Below, piece by piece: positions 8,641 through 19,035 of a stretch of 64,000 nt of DNA. Position numbers and translations under genes: made by a program. Position 1 is the first letter of the stretch; every line of letters starts with the position of its first letter. The stretch is from Kiritimatiellia bacterium (GTDB lineage Bacteria; Verrucomicrobiota; Kiritimatiellia; RFP12; UBA1067): NCBI GenBank assembly GCA_027858965.1, contig JAQIBS010000168.1, positions 1-64,000 on the forward strand, in the 5' to 3' direction. The notes under the pieces are model-generated. The model did no database searches and was not told the DNA's origin. It saw nothing but the letters and a program-made list of their open reading frames with translations.

Positions 8641-11600
8641 CTACCGAAGGAGAAGAATTGTTCCGGGTGCTGCATATCTGACATACGCCTCTTTTGCAGA
8701 ATCATTGACTTTCAAGCTCCATCCCTGTGTAAGCCCGCTGACACTCACCGATGAAAGATCACCACCTGTCACCGTCCCGGTCCAGGTCAAGACCGTAATT
8801 GTATCAGCACGGCGTGTTGTCCAGACACTCTCCTCCAGTGCGGTAATATCTATCGCCGTTCCGCTGTCGATCACCAGGTCTCCATTCAAAGTCACAAGGT
8901 CATTGGCAGCCAGACCGATATCCAGAGCTAGCGTTCCATTGAGATTCAGGACCGTTGGAGTAAACGCACTGCCAAGTGTCAGTTTTCCACAACTTGCGAC
9001 ATCAGCACCCGGAGCGAGCGTGCCGTCAACCGAGATAGATACACCTGGCTGTTGCTCAATAGCACCACTGCCACCCAGAACACTGCCGACATCAGCAATG
9101 AAATTTCCTCCTGCGGTATTGGTTCCGTTGACAAACAGCGCCCCTTCATAAACATGGGTTACAATAGCATAGCTGTTTGATCCACTCAGATAGGTAGCTC
9201 CTGATCCGTACTTCACCAGATTCATATTGCTGCCGCTCATGTTACATGCCAGTGTCTGAATATTGGTCACCAGCAGCTCAACCGTATTATTGGCTACAAA
9301 CGCGATTGGACCGAAATCCGCACCATCAGCGAGAACAAGTTTACTATTGCCTGTTTTTTCAAAGCCTCCGTCACCGGCATCCGACGAACTGAAGACCGCA
9401 CCACGCCAGAGTGCTCTTTTAGAAGTGGACTGATAAGCAACCTGCACCAGCAATGTTTCATTGGTGACATCCACCGGGTTCATCCAGGTCACTTCATCGG
9501 TTGCATAGTCATTCTGCAGACGCAGGCGTGCAGGAGAAAAGCCATCCACTCCCATGGTCAGCTGTCGACTGTCGCCCCCCAGATTAACGGTGAACGGACC
9601 ACCATAAGCTGCAAAACCGCCGCCAAAAGCCCCGCTGTTATTGTTCGCATAGCCTGGGGCTACATCGTTAACCTCACCCCAGCGAACCTCTCCAGACTCA
9701 CTGCCGGGCGCACGATCAAAGGTGCCGGTCATCTCCAATATGCCGCCGCCGGTATTAACATCACCGCGTCCGCAGAGATCGATATTGATTTTTGTAGGCA
9801 GGCTCTTTTCATCCATCAGCCGCAACATACCATGCACAGCCAGGTCACCTTTAAAAGCGCTGTTATCACCGCTCAGTTTAACCACACTGCGCACACCGCC
9901 TCCGGTCCAGTGATTCATCACCATCACACCCTCACCGCTGATATTACCGGCCACATCAAAAAGAATGCGGCCTGCATGCGTATTGTCATCACCAAAGAAG
10001 GTCAGACCGCCACCGCAGACACGGATGTTACGATTAGAGTGCAGATTGATCGTCACACTCTCATCCGCCGGTGCACGCAACATAGCCATGCCGGAGGTCA
10101 TGATGTTGTTGGTCGGCTGTGCAGGCACGGGTCCCAGAGAGAGGTCATCCGCAATGGCCAATGCGGTATCCAGGATCACCGTACCGCCGGAATAGGTGTT
10201 GGTCGGTTGCGTCAGCTCGACCAAAGGTCCAGTCGCAATGGACATATTAACAGCATCCCACTCACGTCCGTAGGCAAACAGAGCGATCGGGGTAGCTCCA
10301 TTATCTGAGATCAGCGAATCGACAATCAAACCAGACTGGCCACCAACTACATTGCGCCTCGAAATATTATCATGGAAATCATAGAGCATCAGATCCACAC
10401 CATTACCGCTGGTCAGTGTGCCACCTGTGATGCGTGTATTCCTGGTTGCTCCGTTGCGGGCCACAACAGTGCCGCTGCCGACCACCGTTGTGCCGGGTTC
10501 CTGCAAGGTCAACGTTACAGCATCCTCCATGCGTAGGCTGTTGGCAGCCAAACCGGAGGCAGCTGAACTTGACATCATCCAGAAGTTGCTTGTCGCACCG
10601 AATCCGTCGTCGTAGGTCTCCAGAGCCACAATTTTACCGTCATTATCAAGGGTGCAGAGAGTGCTGGTAATTCCGATAAAAGCGCCGGGTACAACGGGAT
10701 TCCCTGATCCGAAAGCAATCTCCGATGCATCTCCTTCGACAACCACACTCAGGTTGGTGTAGGTTGTTATACGGATGGCGCCGCCGGGCTGACGCCGGGC
10801 TGTATCAAAAATCAAGGCAGCCGCATTCAAAGAGGTATTTACCATTGTATAATAGAGACCGCGACCGAATGCGACATCCAGCAAGCTGTAATGCTGCTGA
10901 TAGACGGTACCGTCGGTACCGCAAGGCAGATAGATCTTGCCTCCGCCATATTCACCGCCCATGATCAGGGTTGCATCCGGATTGATCAGATCCCACTTGG
11001 CCGGAGTATTGCCACTGGCGGTACCACTGCCGTTCTGAAACTCCGCATTCTCGCCGCTCACACGAACTCTGGAGAGATTGGGTGCGCCATCACTGCTGGT
11101 GGACTGCAGGAACAGTCCCTTTTTTGCAAAATATTCGCCATCGAAGATCGGCTGGGAGTACATCACCAGACGCTGCGAGCCACTCAGCATCAGCGGGCCT
11201 GTTATATTTTCAGTCAGCATCGCCGATGCCGAGCCGCCGATGCCGCCGCCACCGTTAAAGCCAGCCGTCACAACATCAGAGGACGTATATCCCTGACCGC
11301 AGCAGGTAACCACCACACCGGTAACGACACCACTGCTGTGATCAATAAACGCCACGGCTGTTGCATTGCTGCCGCTGCCGCCGGAGATAGTAACGCGCGG
11401 CGGAGCCAGATAACCGCTGCCACCATTACTGAGAGTCAATCCTGATACTCCCCAACCACCGGGATTCTGCAATTCACCGGTGATCCGCGTACCGCTGCTC
11501 CCGGAATGCTTGATTTCCAGACCACCCTCATACAGCGTGACTGAACCGATGGTGCCAAAAAGCGTCGTCAATTCTGATGTTCTGACAAGATCCAGAACAC

Positions 11601-12699
11601 CTCCGTCCCCATTCAGATAGGATTGCCCACCCGAGTGACCTCTTGTAATACTCGCTGCACACAAAGTACCGCCCCGGTTGAGGTTGACAACGGCTGTGCC
11701 GGTTGAGAGATGGGTTGTCGAACGCAAATAGACAGCCCTTGTACTTTTCACGACAGCGTCGCCATCTACGGTTAGCTCAGCATAGGAATCAGCAGAAGAG
11801 GAGGATGCTTCTGAAAGCAGCTTGATGTGCACATCAAACCAGGAAGAACCGCCGTCGGCATAGTAAACACCCTCCGTTCCGTCATATCCGCCGCAGATGT
11901 CAAAATGGTAGTCAGCTAAGACACCATTGGTATTGACCTGCAACTGCCCCCCACGCTGATAGAAGAGCGAGGTGGAATCATCTTTAACACACAGACGATA
12001 GCGTGTGTTGCCCGCACCATACGGCAGATCCAGAACACCACCTGAAAGTTCGTAGTAACCATATCCATAATAACCGGGAAGAAAGCGTCCTACCGATCGA
12101 ACCAGGCCGCCCTCCTGAATAATTGAGCCGACAGAACCAGGTTCCCGCCCTAGAGAGATCCCATAGTCTGTATCCGTTGTACTCAGCAGCAGCTTTGCAT
12201 TGTCCCTGATTATGACCCGTCCATTAGCGTTGTCGGCATTGCCCACATAAAGGGCATGATCATTGGTGGCAGAAAAAACCGCATTGCCGGAGAGAGTCAG
12301 CCAGACCATCTCACCAGCCTCCTCGCCCACACTCAAGATTTTCTTACTACCTGAAATCAGAGATCCCCGCAATTCGGTCCGTCCCTTGACAAGGGTAAGC
12401 CAATCCAAGGCAAGCATCCCGTCAAAGATACGCACAGAGCTATTATCGGGATTATCCACCTTTAATCCCGTAATTTCAGATATGCCTTCATCCGCATTAA
12501 CCACTGCACCGGATGTAAAGGTATTGGCAAAAAGGGCTGTATCACCACTACCAGGGACCACACCACCGGACCAGTTATTGACATCAGACCAGTCGCCATT
12601 TTCGGTAGCACTCCAGCTACGATCCGCCGCCAACGCATTCACAGTAAAACACAAAACCGCCAACATAATTACACAACATAATGATAATCTTCTAAGCAT
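8641..12699 (-). CDS. Giant exported protein with autotransporter-associated beta-strand repeats
   Basis: Signal MLRRLSLCCVIMLAVLCFTVNALAA; DRSWSATENGDWSDVNNWSGGVVPGSGDTALF opening; many G/N/T-rich beta-strand repeats; ends APGTILLLR. Confidence 0.8.
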   Translation of the reverse strand: MLRRLSLCCVIMLAVLCFTVNALAADRSWSATENGDWSDVNNWSGGVVPGSGDTALFANTFTSGAVVNADEGISEITGLKVDNPDNSSVRIFDGMLALDWLTLVKGRTELRGSLISGSKKILSVGEEAGEMVWLTLSGNAVFSATNDHALYVGNADNANGRVIIRDNAKLLLSTTDTDYGISLGREPGSVGSIIQEGGLVRSVGRFLPGYYGYGYYELSGGVLDLPYGAGNTRYRLCVKDDSTSLFYQRGGQLQVNTNGVLADYHFDICGGYDGTEGVYYADGGSSWFDVHIKLLSEASSSSADSYAELTVDGDAVVKSTRAVYLRSTTHLSTGTAVVNLNRGGTLCAASITRGHSGGQSYLNGDGGVLDLVRTSELTTLFGTIGSVTLYEGGLEIKHSGSSGTRITGELQNPGGWGVSGLTLSNGGSGYLAPPRVTISGGSGSNATAVAFIDHSSGVVTGVVVTCCGQGYTSSDVVTAGFNGGGGIGGSASAMLTENITGPLMLSGSQRLVMYSQPIFDGEYFAKKGLFLQSTSSDGAPNLSRVRVSGENAEFQNGSGTASGNTPAKWDLINPDATLIMGGEYGGGKIYLPCGTDGTVYQQHYSLLDVAFGRGLYYTMVNTSLNAAALIFDTARRQPGGAIRITTYTNLSVVVEGDASEIAFGSGNPVVPGAFIGITSTLCTLDNDGKIVALETYDDGFGATSNFWMMSSSAASGLAANSLRMEDAVTLTLQEPGTTVVGSGTVVARNGATRNTRITGGTLTSGNGVDLMLYDFHDNISRRNVVGGQSGLIVDSLISDNGATPIALFAYGREWDAVNMSIATGPLVELTQPTNTYSGGTVILDTALAIADDLSLGPVPAQPTNNIMTSGMAMLRAPADESVTINLHSNRNIRVCGGGLTFFGDDNTHAGRILFDVAGNISGEGVMVMNHWTGGGVRSVVKLSGDNSAFKGDLAVHGMLRLMDEKSLPTKINIDLCGRGDVNTGGGILEMTGTFDRAPGSESGEVRWGEVNDVAPGYANNNSGAFGGGFAAYGGPFTVNLGGDSRQLTMGVDGFSPARLRLQNDYATDEVTWMNPVDVTNETLLVQVAYQSTSKRALWRGAVFSSSDAGDGGFEKTGNSKLVLADGADFGPIAFVANNTVELLVTNIQTLACNMSGSNMNLVKYGSGATYLSGSNSYAIVTHVYEGALFVNGTNTAGGNFIADVGSVLGGSGAIEQQPGVSISVDGTLAPGADVASCGKLTLGSAFTPTVLNLNGTLALDIGLAANDLVTLNGDLVIDSGTAIDITALEESVWTTRRADTITVLTWTGTVTGGDLSSVSVSGLTQGWSLKVNDSAKEAYVRYAAPGTILLLR

Positions 12700-12728
12700 G
12701 ACCCTCTCCTGTATGTAGTTCCAAAATA

Positions 12729-12754
12729 CTAACGTTGCTTTCAGTCGCAACCAA
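12729..12754 (+). repeat. 26-bp dispersed repeat CTAACGTTGCTTTCAGTCGCAACCAA
   Basis: Copy of the 8401 and 51207 repeats, ~30 nt upstream of the inferred start of the 12699 gene. Confidence 0.8.
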
Positions 12755-13203
12755 GTGTAGTAGTCGTTCATAGAACGGCTACTACATTTCAATTTATTGA
12801 CTTTTACAACATTCTTATATTAACGTCTGATCTATCTTTAAGACAAGAATAAAAAGAGTGCGTAAAGGTTAGTAGTGCTATTCGGCAATTCGACAGGCTC
12901 ACTACAGGCAAGTTCAGGTGTTTAGCATTTCAGGCTGTAGGCTATTAGGTGAAATTCATCTGAATTTTATACATGAATATTGGTCTTTGTTGTCGGTATC
13001 GCAATCAGCATCGGTATCGAATCTTATCCCATGGTTGCTGCGTTCGATAGCGATACCGAGTAGCGATGATTCACCCATTAAAAACTCGGAAGAACCTAAA
13101 ACAAGCAATGTGCATGTAAAATAAACCTTCCACTTTTGCTCGCCCGAGAATTCCACTTTTGCTCACCGCCCAACAATGCTAGTGAAATCACTTGCTTATA
13201 TCA

Positions 13204-13215
13204 GAACAAATGTTC
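13204..13215. promoter_or_regulatory. LexA/SOS-like operator GAACAAATGTTC
   Basis: Matches GAAC-N4-GTTC (Gram-positive type SOS box half-sites); lies just upstream of Met 13228 of the LexA/UmuD-like gene. Confidence 0.65.
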
Positions 13216-13227
13216 TATTATTGCGAA

Positions 13228-13815
13228 ATGGCACCAAAATCAAAGATAAATAAACGAATTCCCGTTTTACGGGATTATATACGACAGACGGGACGCGCTC
13301 CCACGCTGCAGGAGCTGTGTGAAATTTTTGATGTTAAGTCAAAAAACACCGCTACTTTAATGGCCAGGCGTTTTATTGAGGCGGGCGTTCTCAACAAAAC
13401 AGCGAGCGGCCGTCTCTGTGTTCCTGCCCGCATGGGAAGCCCTATGAAATTACTGGGCAGTGTGAGTGCCGGATTTCCATCCCCGGCTGAGGAGTCGCTG
13501 CTCGACACAGTGAGTCTGGAAGAGTTTCTGATACAGCGCCCGGATTCCACCTTTATGCTGCGGGTAGATGGTGACTCTATGATTAATGCCGGCATTCTGC
13601 CGAATGACATTGTGTTAATTGAACGCGGTCGCGCAGCCGCAAACGGAGATATTGTGATTGCCTGTGTGGATGAAGAGTGGACAATGAAGTATTACTATAA
13701 AACAGGTCGCGATGTCCGTCTTGAACCAGCTAACAAAAACTACAAAACCATTCGCCCTGAGCGTTCGCTGAGCATTGAGGGGGTTGTGTGCAGCGTAGTA
13801 CGCAAGCTTAATTAG
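13228..13815 (+). CDS. LexA/UmuD-like S24 family peptidase-repressor
   Basis: N-terminal winged-HTH-like segment; C-terminal GSVSAGFPSPAEE (cleavage region), MLRVDGDSM (Ser) and IVIACVDEEWTMKYY (Lys) S24 motifs. Start moved to MAPKSK because the upstream codons contain the operator. Confidence 0.82.
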   Translation: MAPKSKINKRIPVLRDYIRQTGRAPTLQELCEIFDVKSKNTATLMARRFIEAGVLNKTASGRLCVPARMGSPMKLLGSVSAGFPSPAEESLLDTVSLEEFLIQRPDSTFMLRVDGDSMINAGILPNDIVLIERGRAAANGDIVIACVDEEWTMKYYYKTGRDVRLEPANKNYKTIRPERSLSIEGVVCSVVRKLN

Positions 13816-13961
13816 GGGATAGGGAGCTGAAGGGGTTAGGGAGCTGGAGGGAGCTGAAGGGAGCTGAAGGGGTTAGAGACATAAAGAACACTGTAACTAA
13901 TCAAAGACACATTGTGAATTATTTTGTCTACCCTTATCCCCTCCAGCTCCCTATCCCCTAA
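13812..13961. repeat. 24-bp inverted repeat (23/24) formed by GGGAGCTGAA-type word arrays
   Basis: TTAGGGGATAGGGAGCTGAAGGGG (13812-13835) versus CCCCTCCAGCTCCCTATCCCCTAA (13938-13961). Confidence 0.93.
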
Positions 13962-13978
13962 ATCATCTAATCACCCCT

Positions 13979-15256
13979 ATGACAAACGAATGTACAATGC
14001 TGCATGTGGATGCGGATGGTTTCTTTGCCTCCGTGGAGCAATCACTTAACCCTTCATTGCGAGGCAAACCGGTTGTCACCGGTGCAGAGCGAGGAATCAT
14101 TGCTGCCGCAAGCTATGAGGCCAAAGCTCTCAATATCGGACGCGGCATGCAGCTGCACGAAGCGAAAGCGCTCTGCCCGAGGCTAGTGATCCTTCCCTCG
14201 GATTATGAATCCTACAGCATCTACTCCAACCGCATCTTTAATATCCTGCGTCGTTTCACCCCCTCCATAGAGGAGTATTCTATTGATGAGGCATTTGCTG
14301 AGATTGCAACAGGCCGAGATGTCTGTTTTGAGACACCGGAAATGCTTGCCGCAGAGCTCCGAAAAACAGTTCGACAGGAGCTGGGACTGACAGTCTCGGT
14401 AGGCATCAGCCTGACAAAAACCCTAACGAAAATCTGCTCCAAATTCCGCAAGCCCGATAATCAAACTGTTTTAAGAGCAGAGCATATTCCCCTCATGTTG
14501 AAAATCACTCCGATTGAGAAGGTCTGGGGAATCGGAAATGCAAGCGCAAAAAAACTCCTGCAATACGGCATCAGCTCTGCATTGGATTTTACTCAGATGA
14601 ATGAGTCTGCCGTAAAAAAGCTGCTCCACAAACCTGGCCATGAAACATGGCACGAGCTGCAGGGACATCAACGGTTCCGTTTGAACGAGAACCCCTTCCG
14701 AACATATGATTCTATGATGAAAGGGCATACATTCTCGCCACCCAGCAACAACCCTGATTTTATTTTTGCGGAAGCGGTTAATAACATGGAGCGGGCTCTG
14801 GCCAAGTTGCGGCGTCACCGACATCTGACCAGAGAGATCGGTCTCTCGCTACGCCTCAAAGAGTACCATCATCAATCAGCCGCACTACGCACCTCGCTGC
14901 CAACCGACAACAACCGGGAGCTGATTGCACTGCTTCGCCAGCTGTTTACAGCACTGTTTATTCATGGACAAACCTATCGTTCCACAACTGTCTGGCTGGC
15001 AAATCTGGAACCTCCGCATCTGCGACAACCGGATCTCTTTGAAGCGCGCCCGCAGAGCGCAGAACAAACCCAGCTGCATCAGACAATCGATAAACTAAAC
15101 AAACGTTTTGGAAGTAACAGCGTTCAATCCGCAGCACTGCTGAATTTACGGGAGAAACCGACACACTCGCGAGATGCAAAACCGAAACGTTATGACAAAC
15201 TGCTCAAAGGGGAGACGAAGGTAAGACACCTTAACATCCCCCGCATGACGCTATAG
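13979..15256 (+). CDS. Y-family DNA polymerase (DinB/UmuC type)
   Basis: MLHVDADGFFASVEQSLNPSLRGKPVVT, SIDEAFAEI, VSVGISLTKTLTKICSKFRKP motifs. Confidence 0.9.
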   Translation: MTNECTMLHVDADGFFASVEQSLNPSLRGKPVVTGAERGIIAAASYEAKALNIGRGMQLHEAKALCPRLVILPSDYESYSIYSNRIFNILRRFTPSIEEYSIDEAFAEIATGRDVCFETPEMLAAELRKTVRQELGLTVSVGISLTKTLTKICSKFRKPDNQTVLRAEHIPLMLKITPIEKVWGIGNASAKKLLQYGISSALDFTQMNESAVKKLLHKPGHETWHELQGHQRFRLNENPFRTYDSMMKGHTFSPPSNNPDFIFAEAVNNMERALAKLRRHRHLTREIGLSLRLKEYHHQSAALRTSLPTDNNRELIALLRQLFTALFIHGQTYRSTTVWLANLEPPHLRQPDLFEARPQSAEQTQLHQTIDKLNKRFGSNSVQSAALLNLREKPTHSRDAKPKRYDKLLKGETKVRHLNIPRMTL

Positions 15257-15273
15257 TAGCACCAGATACGCCC

Positions 15274-16998
15274 CTACCTGACAATCTCCACTCCATCCGG
15301 AGCCTTTATTGTGCTTTTAATTTTCCCATCCGCCCCTTTTTCATGACGGACTTTTATCACACCCAGCGGTGTTGGGAAACTACCCTCAGCCCACTGCAGA
15401 TCACCCAGCTCTGGTTTAACACTGACTTTCCTACATCCTGCCGCAACTGGCTGAATACCAAGCACATGTGCTGTCAGCCAGGGTGCTGGACCGGAGGCCC
15501 AGCCATGGCAGAAACTGTGACGAAAGCCCTTGTAGCAGTAAGCACCGTAATCACCATGGATATCCTTCTTTCCCTCAATCGCCATCTGATCAATATGAAA
15601 GGCATTATTTGTCCAGCTGACATTGAAATCCTCCCAGAAGCTGGTGGCACCCATATCCAACATAGCCCCCCAGTAATCACGTACAGTATCAATTCCCAGC
15701 TGCACATCACCAGCCTCAGCCATCGCCTCAAGCATATAATAACCATAGAAGGTGGAAACGCCCACGGTGTCATTCTTAGCCAGCACCTCGTTATGCATCT
15801 CCGCTGCAGAGCGCAATCCGGCCAGAGCCAGCAGGGCAGCGGCCGCTTTACTCTCATGCGGTTCAGGAATATATTTTTGCAAACGGGCCGCACCGGCTTC
15901 ACACTTTGCCTTTAAATCACTGTCGCCCAGCACCTCTGCCATTTCCACGCCGTTTCTATAAGTCATCAACATCAGCGACTGCATGCCGGCATCTACCGCC
16001 GGACGGTTGGCCTGGGTCGGCCAATCAAGAAAACCACTCGGCAGGGCACAGGCATTATTGGCCCCGATGTGCTTATCAAGATTCGCGAAGACCTCTTTAA
16101 TATACTTCTGATGCCCTTTTAGATACTCAAGGTTGCCGGTATAGAAATACCAGTCATGCTGGCAGCGCAGCCACCAGAGGGTATAAGAGGGCATGCCATT
16201 CATCCAACCATCAGCGGCAGTTGTTGACTGCATATAGTCAAGAGATGCATTAACCACATCCTGCGGACCGAATACAGCCATCATCGACATCACCTCTGGA
16301 TGCATATCCCCCATCCAGACAAGACGATCGCGCTTGATGCCATCCCAGATATACTCCTGACAACATAGATGCAACGTACGTGCAGCAGTCTTCCAGACAT
16401 CATTAACACGCTCATCACTACACTTGAATGATCCCAGCTGCGGCATATCACGCATCAGGGTCACAGCCCTGATTGATTCAAGACTGAGCACACCCTTAGT
16501 AATCAGATCAACTCGCACAAAACGAAACCCGCTGTTGCCAATCTCACGACTTCCAAGCCAGGGAAGATCAACTACGCTATCACGAATTGCATGGTCGTTA
16601 CAGGCACCGCGTTCCCCTAACTCAGCCATAGCTTCGGCAACCGACTCACCGAAACGCACACGCACCTTGAGTCCCTTACCGCTTGGACCTCCTGCGGCCA
16701 AGTGTACACCTCCATGCAATTCACGACCGAAATCAACGAGCACCGATGCAGCCTCTCCCTTATTCTCCATACGGCAACCGGAACCGGTCAGAAAGACACC
16801 TTCAGGCACCTGTCCATATTTTTTTGTCAGCAGGATCTTTGGATTAGCGATCGAGGATTTATCGCTATTCGGTGATGTCCATACAACACGTGTCGGCATC
16901 ACAAATGAACGTACGCGGGGATCACGGGTTTCACCAGCTGTTAATGATACGACCGCACAACACAGGAGTGTAGCCGCGATGATGTTTGTTTTCTTCAT
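15274..16998 (-). CDS. Exported alpha-L-rhamnosidase-like (GH78) protein
   Basis: Signal peptide; (alpha/alpha)6 catalytic-region motif YIWDGIKRDRLVWMGDMHPEV; C-terminal beta domain. Confidence 0.75.
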   Translation of the reverse strand: MKKTNIIAATLLCCAVVSLTAGETRDPRVRSFVMPTRVVWTSPNSDKSSIANPKILLTKKYGQVPEGVFLTGSGCRMENKGEAASVLVDFGRELHGGVHLAAGGPSGKGLKVRVRFGESVAEAMAELGERGACNDHAIRDSVVDLPWLGSREIGNSGFRFVRVDLITKGVLSLESIRAVTLMRDMPQLGSFKCSDERVNDVWKTAARTLHLCCQEYIWDGIKRDRLVWMGDMHPEVMSMMAVFGPQDVVNASLDYMQSTTAADGWMNGMPSYTLWWLRCQHDWYFYTGNLEYLKGHQKYIKEVFANLDKHIGANNACALPSGFLDWPTQANRPAVDAGMQSLMLMTYRNGVEMAEVLGDSDLKAKCEAGAARLQKYIPEPHESKAAAALLALAGLRSAAEMHNEVLAKNDTVGVSTFYGYYMLEAMAEAGDVQLGIDTVRDYWGAMLDMGATSFWEDFNVSWTNNAFHIDQMAIEGKKDIHGDYGAYCYKGFRHSFCHGWASGPAPWLTAHVLGIQPVAAGCRKVSVKPELGDLQWAEGSFPTPLGVIKVRHEKGADGKIKSTIKAPDGVEIVR

Positions 16999-17198
16999 TT
17001 TGATTTTTTCCATTTATTTATTTCAAAAGCACAGGGTATCGGGCATGGGGCATAGCGAAAAGAATCTGATGATTCTTCGCTATAGTCGAGCTCGTAGCGC
17101 TCGGCTTACTGATTCTTTGCTGGCAGCACAGTAGGCCGGGCGCTATGAGCCCGGACAACACTTTTCACATACCACGTTCTACTTCCCACAAAATCCCG

Positions 17199-18683
17199 CT
17201 AACGAATATTCTCATCCGGCAGGGCCTGCTTAATGCCCTCATCAATCGGCATTTTGTCGGTCTCTTCTGTCAGATCTAAATCTTCCATCAACTCTTTTAA
17301 ATCTTTTCGTAAGCGTTTAACAACCTTGGCATATTTAGGTTTGGCAATCAGGTTATAGCGCTCTTCTGGATCAAACTCAATGTTATAAAGTTCAGCCATA
17401 TGCCTATCAGGAGAACCGTCACCATGCGGGTAGCGGGTGTATTTCCACTCAGCGGTACGTATGCAGCGCACATTCGGAGTATAGGGGAATTGCTTTTCGT
17501 AATTGTAGTAATAAAAACAGGAGTCACGCCAGCGGCGATCTCCTTTCTTCACCAGCTTAACCCACGACTTACCGTGGATATCCTTCAAAGGTTTGGCATC
17601 GCAAAGCTCCAGAATACTGGGAGCAATATCAACAGTGAGAACCTGTTTATCGATTACCTTTGGCTGATCAACCGGAGTCAATCCTGGATAGCGCACCACC
17701 TGAACAATACGCATACTGGGCTCATGTGCAGTACGCTTATCCACCATTCCATGCTCTCCACTCAGAATGCCGTTATCACTCATAAAAACAATGATCGTGT
17801 TATCCAGTTCTCCGCGCTCTTTTAGAAGATTATAAAGACGGCCCACACTGTCATCAACAGAAAGAAGCGTTGCCCAGTAGGCGCGATTCATGGCTTCAAA
17901 ATCCTTAACAGCCTCCGGCGAGCTGTCAGGGAATTTCTTGCGCCAGTCAAAGAGCGGACCGTATATACCGTGCCAGGTGCTGAGGCGATCCTTAATCCAC
18001 TTAGGCTTATCATCGAGCATAAATGCAGTCTCAGGATAGGGAAATGGCTGATCCTTAAAGGCATTCTCATATTTCTTTTCAGGTGTATAGAAGCTATGCG
18101 GGGCTTTATGACCGATCATCAGGCACCAGGGCTGCTCTTTTTCTCGCGGACGATTGAGCCACTCCTCAGCCATATCGGTGAGAACCGTAGTGTAGTAACC
18201 CTTAACAACCTTGCGTCCCTGCCCATTAAAATTGAACTCTGTATCGAAATATTTTCCCTGTCCCTTATGAGTTACAAACCAGTTAAATCCGGGACGGGGC
18301 TCATCGTTATTCTCCCCCATGTGCCACTTTCCAATGTAGGCGGTATCGTAGCCCTCAGACTGCAACACCAAAGGAAAACTCTTCATCCCGGAAGGATACT
18401 CAGTGAAGTTATTGACCACACCATGTGCATGGGCATAGAGACCGCTCAGAATTGAAGCACGGCTGGGCGAGCAGAGCGAGGTTGTGCAAAATGTATTGGG
18501 AAAGTAGATACCCTCTTTACCAAGACGATCCATATTGGGCGTTTTCAAATCCTTATTACCAGAGAGCCCAATAGCATCCCATCGCTGATCATCGGTCAGA
18601 ATAAAAAGCACATTCGGACGCTTTGCCATCAGACTGGCAAAGAGAGAAAAAAACACACACACGCTCAGCAGATACCTTTTCAT
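17199..18683 (-). CDS. Exported sulfatase (type I, formylglycine dependent)
   Basis: [15 protein letters not shown] and [11 protein letters not shown] (C-x-P-S-R) sulfatase signature; signal peptide. Confidence 0.92.
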   Translation of the reverse strand: MKRYLLSVCVFFSLFASLMAKRPNVLFILTDDQRWDAIGLSGNKDLKTPNMDRLGKEGIYFPNTFCTTSLCSPSRASILSGLYAHAHGVVNNFTEYPSGMKSFPLVLQSEGYDTAYIGKWHMGENNDEPRPGFNWFVTHKGQGKYFDTEFNFNGQGRKVVKGYYTTVLTDMAEEWLNRPREKEQPWCLMIGHKAPHSFYTPEKKYENAFKDQPFPYPETAFMLDDKPKWIKDRLSTWHGIYGPLFDWRKKFPDSSPEAVKDFEAMNRAYWATLLSVDDSVGRLYNLLKERGELDNTIIVFMSDNGILSGEHGMVDKRTAHEPSMRIVQVVRYPGLTPVDQPKVIDKQVLTVDIAPSILELCDAKPLKDIHGKSWVKLVKKGDRRWRDSCFYYYNYEKQFPYTPNVRCIRTAEWKYTRYPHGDGSPDRHMAELYNIEFDPEERYNLIAKPKYAKVVKRLRKDLKELMEDLDLTEETDKMPIDEGIKQALPDENIR

Positions 18684-18764
18684 CAAAACAATCCTCCCAT
18701 CATTAAAGATGAATGAAACTTTAACCTTTAAGAGAGTGCAAGTCAAGAAAGAGGGAAGGGAAGA

Positions 18765-18795
18765 GATGGATGAATTATGAATGATGAGTGATCGA
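18765..18795. repeat. Heptamer word array ATTATGA/ATGATGA/GTGATCG
   Basis: Direct reading gatggatgaattatgaatgatgagtgatcg. Confidence 0.7.
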
Positions 18796-19035
18796 GGTAA
18801 TCGATCTATAATATTTTACTGAACAACTCTGATGCGGAAATCACAGGCCTGTCTGCGTGCTGCGAACATGCAACTCAGTTGCTGCCATTTGCGTCCACTG
18901 CGTAGCGGCGGACATACTGAGCAACTTAAAGGATATTCGCGCAGAAACAATTTCTCTGGTCAAGCTCATAGCGCTCGACCTACTTAAATAATCAGTAAAA
19001 CACGTAGTGTTTTCTCCTAATTCAGCGAAGCTGAA

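Noticed and set aside
9832-11445. Several plus-strand ORFs of 60-184 aa (e.g. 9832-10308, 10891-11445)
   Set aside because: Antisense to the beta-strand repeat gene; low-complexity translations without motifs.
13192-13227. Upstream start of the LexA/UmuD-like ORF
   Set aside because: These codons contain the GAAC-N4-GTTC operator; Met at 13228 is more plausible.
15343-17134. Plus-strand ORFs (15343-15915, 16424-17134)
   Set aside because: Antisense to the GH78-like gene; no recognisable domain.
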